In this document: one piece after another, positions 5,277 to 6,351 of the stretch
Position numbering within the stretch: the first letter of the stretch is position 1
Layout of the letters: each line of letters begins with the position of its first letter
NCBI GenBank assembly: GCA_036507695.1
Contig: DATCIR010000332.1
Span: 1-6,351, forward strand
Source: JAKEGK01 sp036507695
GTDB lineage: Bacteria; Pseudomonadota; Gammaproteobacteria; SZUA-152
DNA: 6,351 bases
Reading direction: 5' to 3'
Made by a program: the position numbers and the translations under genes
Notes under the pieces: model-generated
Told to the model about the DNA's origin: nothing
Database searches by the model: none
The model's input: only the letters and a program-made list of their open reading frames with translations

Positions 5277-6351
5277 ATGCCCAATCCAAAATTAAGGCCG
5301 CTGCTGGTTATCGAAGACGATCCCGGGTTGCAAAAGCAACTGCGTTGGAGCTTCAAGGGCTACGAGGTTACGATTGCAGGCGACCGGGAAAGCGCATTGA
5401 ACCAACTGCGTGCACTAAAGCCCGCCGTGGTGACCCTGGATCTGGGCTTGCCGCCCGATCCCGCCAACGCCAGTGTAGGACTGGCGGTGCTGGAGGAAAT
5501 CCGGCAAATTTCTCCTCACACCAAGGTGATTGTTGTTACCGGCAACGACGATCGGGAAAACGCCTTGAAAGCGATTGGTTTGGGCGCCTACGATTTTTAC
5601 CAGAAGCCGATTGATCCGGATGTGCTGGCTTTGATCATCGACCGTGCGTATCGCCTGCATGAATTGGAAAAAGATTACCGGGAATTACAACGGCACCACC
5701 CGGATACCGCCTTAAAAGGCATAATCGCCGCCAGTCCGCAAATGTTAAAAGTATGCCGTACGATTGAAAAAGTCGCGCCCACCAATGTTACAACCTTGTT
5801 GCTCGGGGAAAGCGGAACCGGCAAAGAAATCATTGCACGTGCTATTCACGGCCTCAGTACGCGGGCCGATAAACCCTTTGTGGCGATCAACAGCGCCGCC
5901 ATTCCCGAGACCTTATTGGAAAGCGAGCTGTTTGGTTATGAAAAAGGCTCGTTTACCGGCGCCACCAAACAATCACCGGGAAAACTGGAGTATGCCGACG
6001 GCGGCACTTTCTTTATCGATGAAGTGGGTGATTTGCCGCCCGCATTACAAGCCAAAATCCTGCGCTTTCTGCAGGAACGGGTGATCGAGCGGATTGGCGG
6101 GCGCAAGGAAATTCCCATCGATGTGCGCGTGGTTTGCGCCACGCATCAGGACTTAACCCGCTTAATCCAGGAAGGCCGCTTCCGGGAGGATTTATATTAC
6201 CGCATCAGCGAAATCGTGATTGAGATACCGCCCTTGCGTGACCGGGAAGGGGATATCATCTTGCTGGCCCGTTCGATACTGAACCGGCTGAACAACGACG
6301 CGGGCGGCAAAAAGAAAAATTTTTCGGATGACGCGCTTAACGCCTTGAGCC
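5277..6351 (+). CDS. prsR: Sigma-54-dependent response regulator PrsR, C-terminus beyond window
   Basis: Cytoplasmic activator of sigma-54 RNA polymerase, predicted to be phosphorylated by PrsK and to switch on EPS/PEP-CTERM genes. The receiver domain (about 8-125) has the acidic pocket E13-D14-D15, phosphoacceptor Asp55 in TLDLGLPPDP, Thr88 and Lys110 (QKP). The AAA+ domain follows from about residue 145: Walker A GESGTGKE (177-184), the sigma-54 contact loop as GSFTGA (224-229) instead of the usual GAFTGA, Walker B GGTFFIDEVGDL (242-253) and arginine-finger region FREDLYYRI (302-310). 358 codons are visible; the Fis-type DNA-binding domain expected at the end is off the right edge (family about 450 residues). 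The longer LGLPPDP loop after Asp55 fits the PrsR type (TIGR02915). An in-frame TAG at 5265-5267 fixes the start at 5277. The gene probably followed prsK directly before a MITE inserted between them. Confidence 0.92.
   Translation, partial: MPNPKLRPLLVIEDDPGLQKQLRWSFKGYEVTIAGDRESALNQLRALKPAVVTLDLGLPPDPANASVGLAVLEEIRQISPHTKVIVVTGNDDRENALKAIGLGAYDFYQKPIDPDVLALIIDRAYRLHELEKDYRELQRHHPDTALKGIIAASPQMLKVCRTIEKVAPTNVTTLLLGESGTGKEIIARAIHGLSTRADKPFVAINSAAIPETLLESELFGYEKGSFTGATKQSPGKLEYADGGTFFIDEVGDLPPALQAKILRFLQERVIERIGGRKEIPIDVRVVCATHQDLTRLIQEGRFREDLYYRISEIVIEIPPLRDREGDIILLARSILNRLNNDAGGKKKNFSDDALNALS

Overview
The window reads as part of an exopolysaccharide locus of the PEP-CTERM/exosortase type from a Gram-negative bacterium. 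A gamma- or betaproteobacterium is most likely. That rests on family content (a PEP-CTERM-associated sugar transferase with the PrsK/PrsR pair), moderate GC content and proteobacterial codon usage. I cannot name a genus. No exosortase or PEP-CTERM substrate protein lies in the window.

Layout: (1) Bases 1-1078, minus strand, carry the first 359 codons of a UDP-glucose 6-dehydrogenase whose C-terminus is off the left edge. (2) Bases 1079-1398 are a divergent non-coding region with weak promoter candidates and short AT-rich dyads. (3) Bases 1399-2796, plus strand, encode a complete polyprenyl-phosphate sugar phosphotransferase that probably starts EPS repeat-unit assembly. (4) Bases 2839-5004 encode a complete membrane histidine kinase of the PrsK type. 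(5) Bases 5006-5268 are a 263-bp non-coding element with imperfect 16-bp terminal inverted repeats and a perfect 5-bp target duplication (ATGAT). This is a MITE, with ends resembling IS1380-family ends. (6) From 5277 to the right edge runs a sigma-54-dependent response regulator of the PrsR type, lacking its C-terminal DNA-binding domain in this window.

Proposed working model: Ugd supplies UDP-glucuronate, the phosphotransferase loads the first sugar phosphate on the lipid carrier, and PrsK-PrsR with sigma-54 controls expression of the EPS/exosortase genes.

The most notable feature is the MITE sitting exactly at the prsK/prsR junction. The left target duplication contains the prsK stop codon. 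Removing the element and one duplication copy restores a junction with only 4 nt between the prsK stop and the prsR ATG. The element's right end offers prsR a candidate promoter, and its terminus forms an AGGA Shine-Dalgarno. The insertion may therefore have changed a coupled two-gene unit into one where the regulator has its own expression signals. A second oddity is a degenerate four-unit 15-bp tandem repeat inside the prsK ATPase domain.
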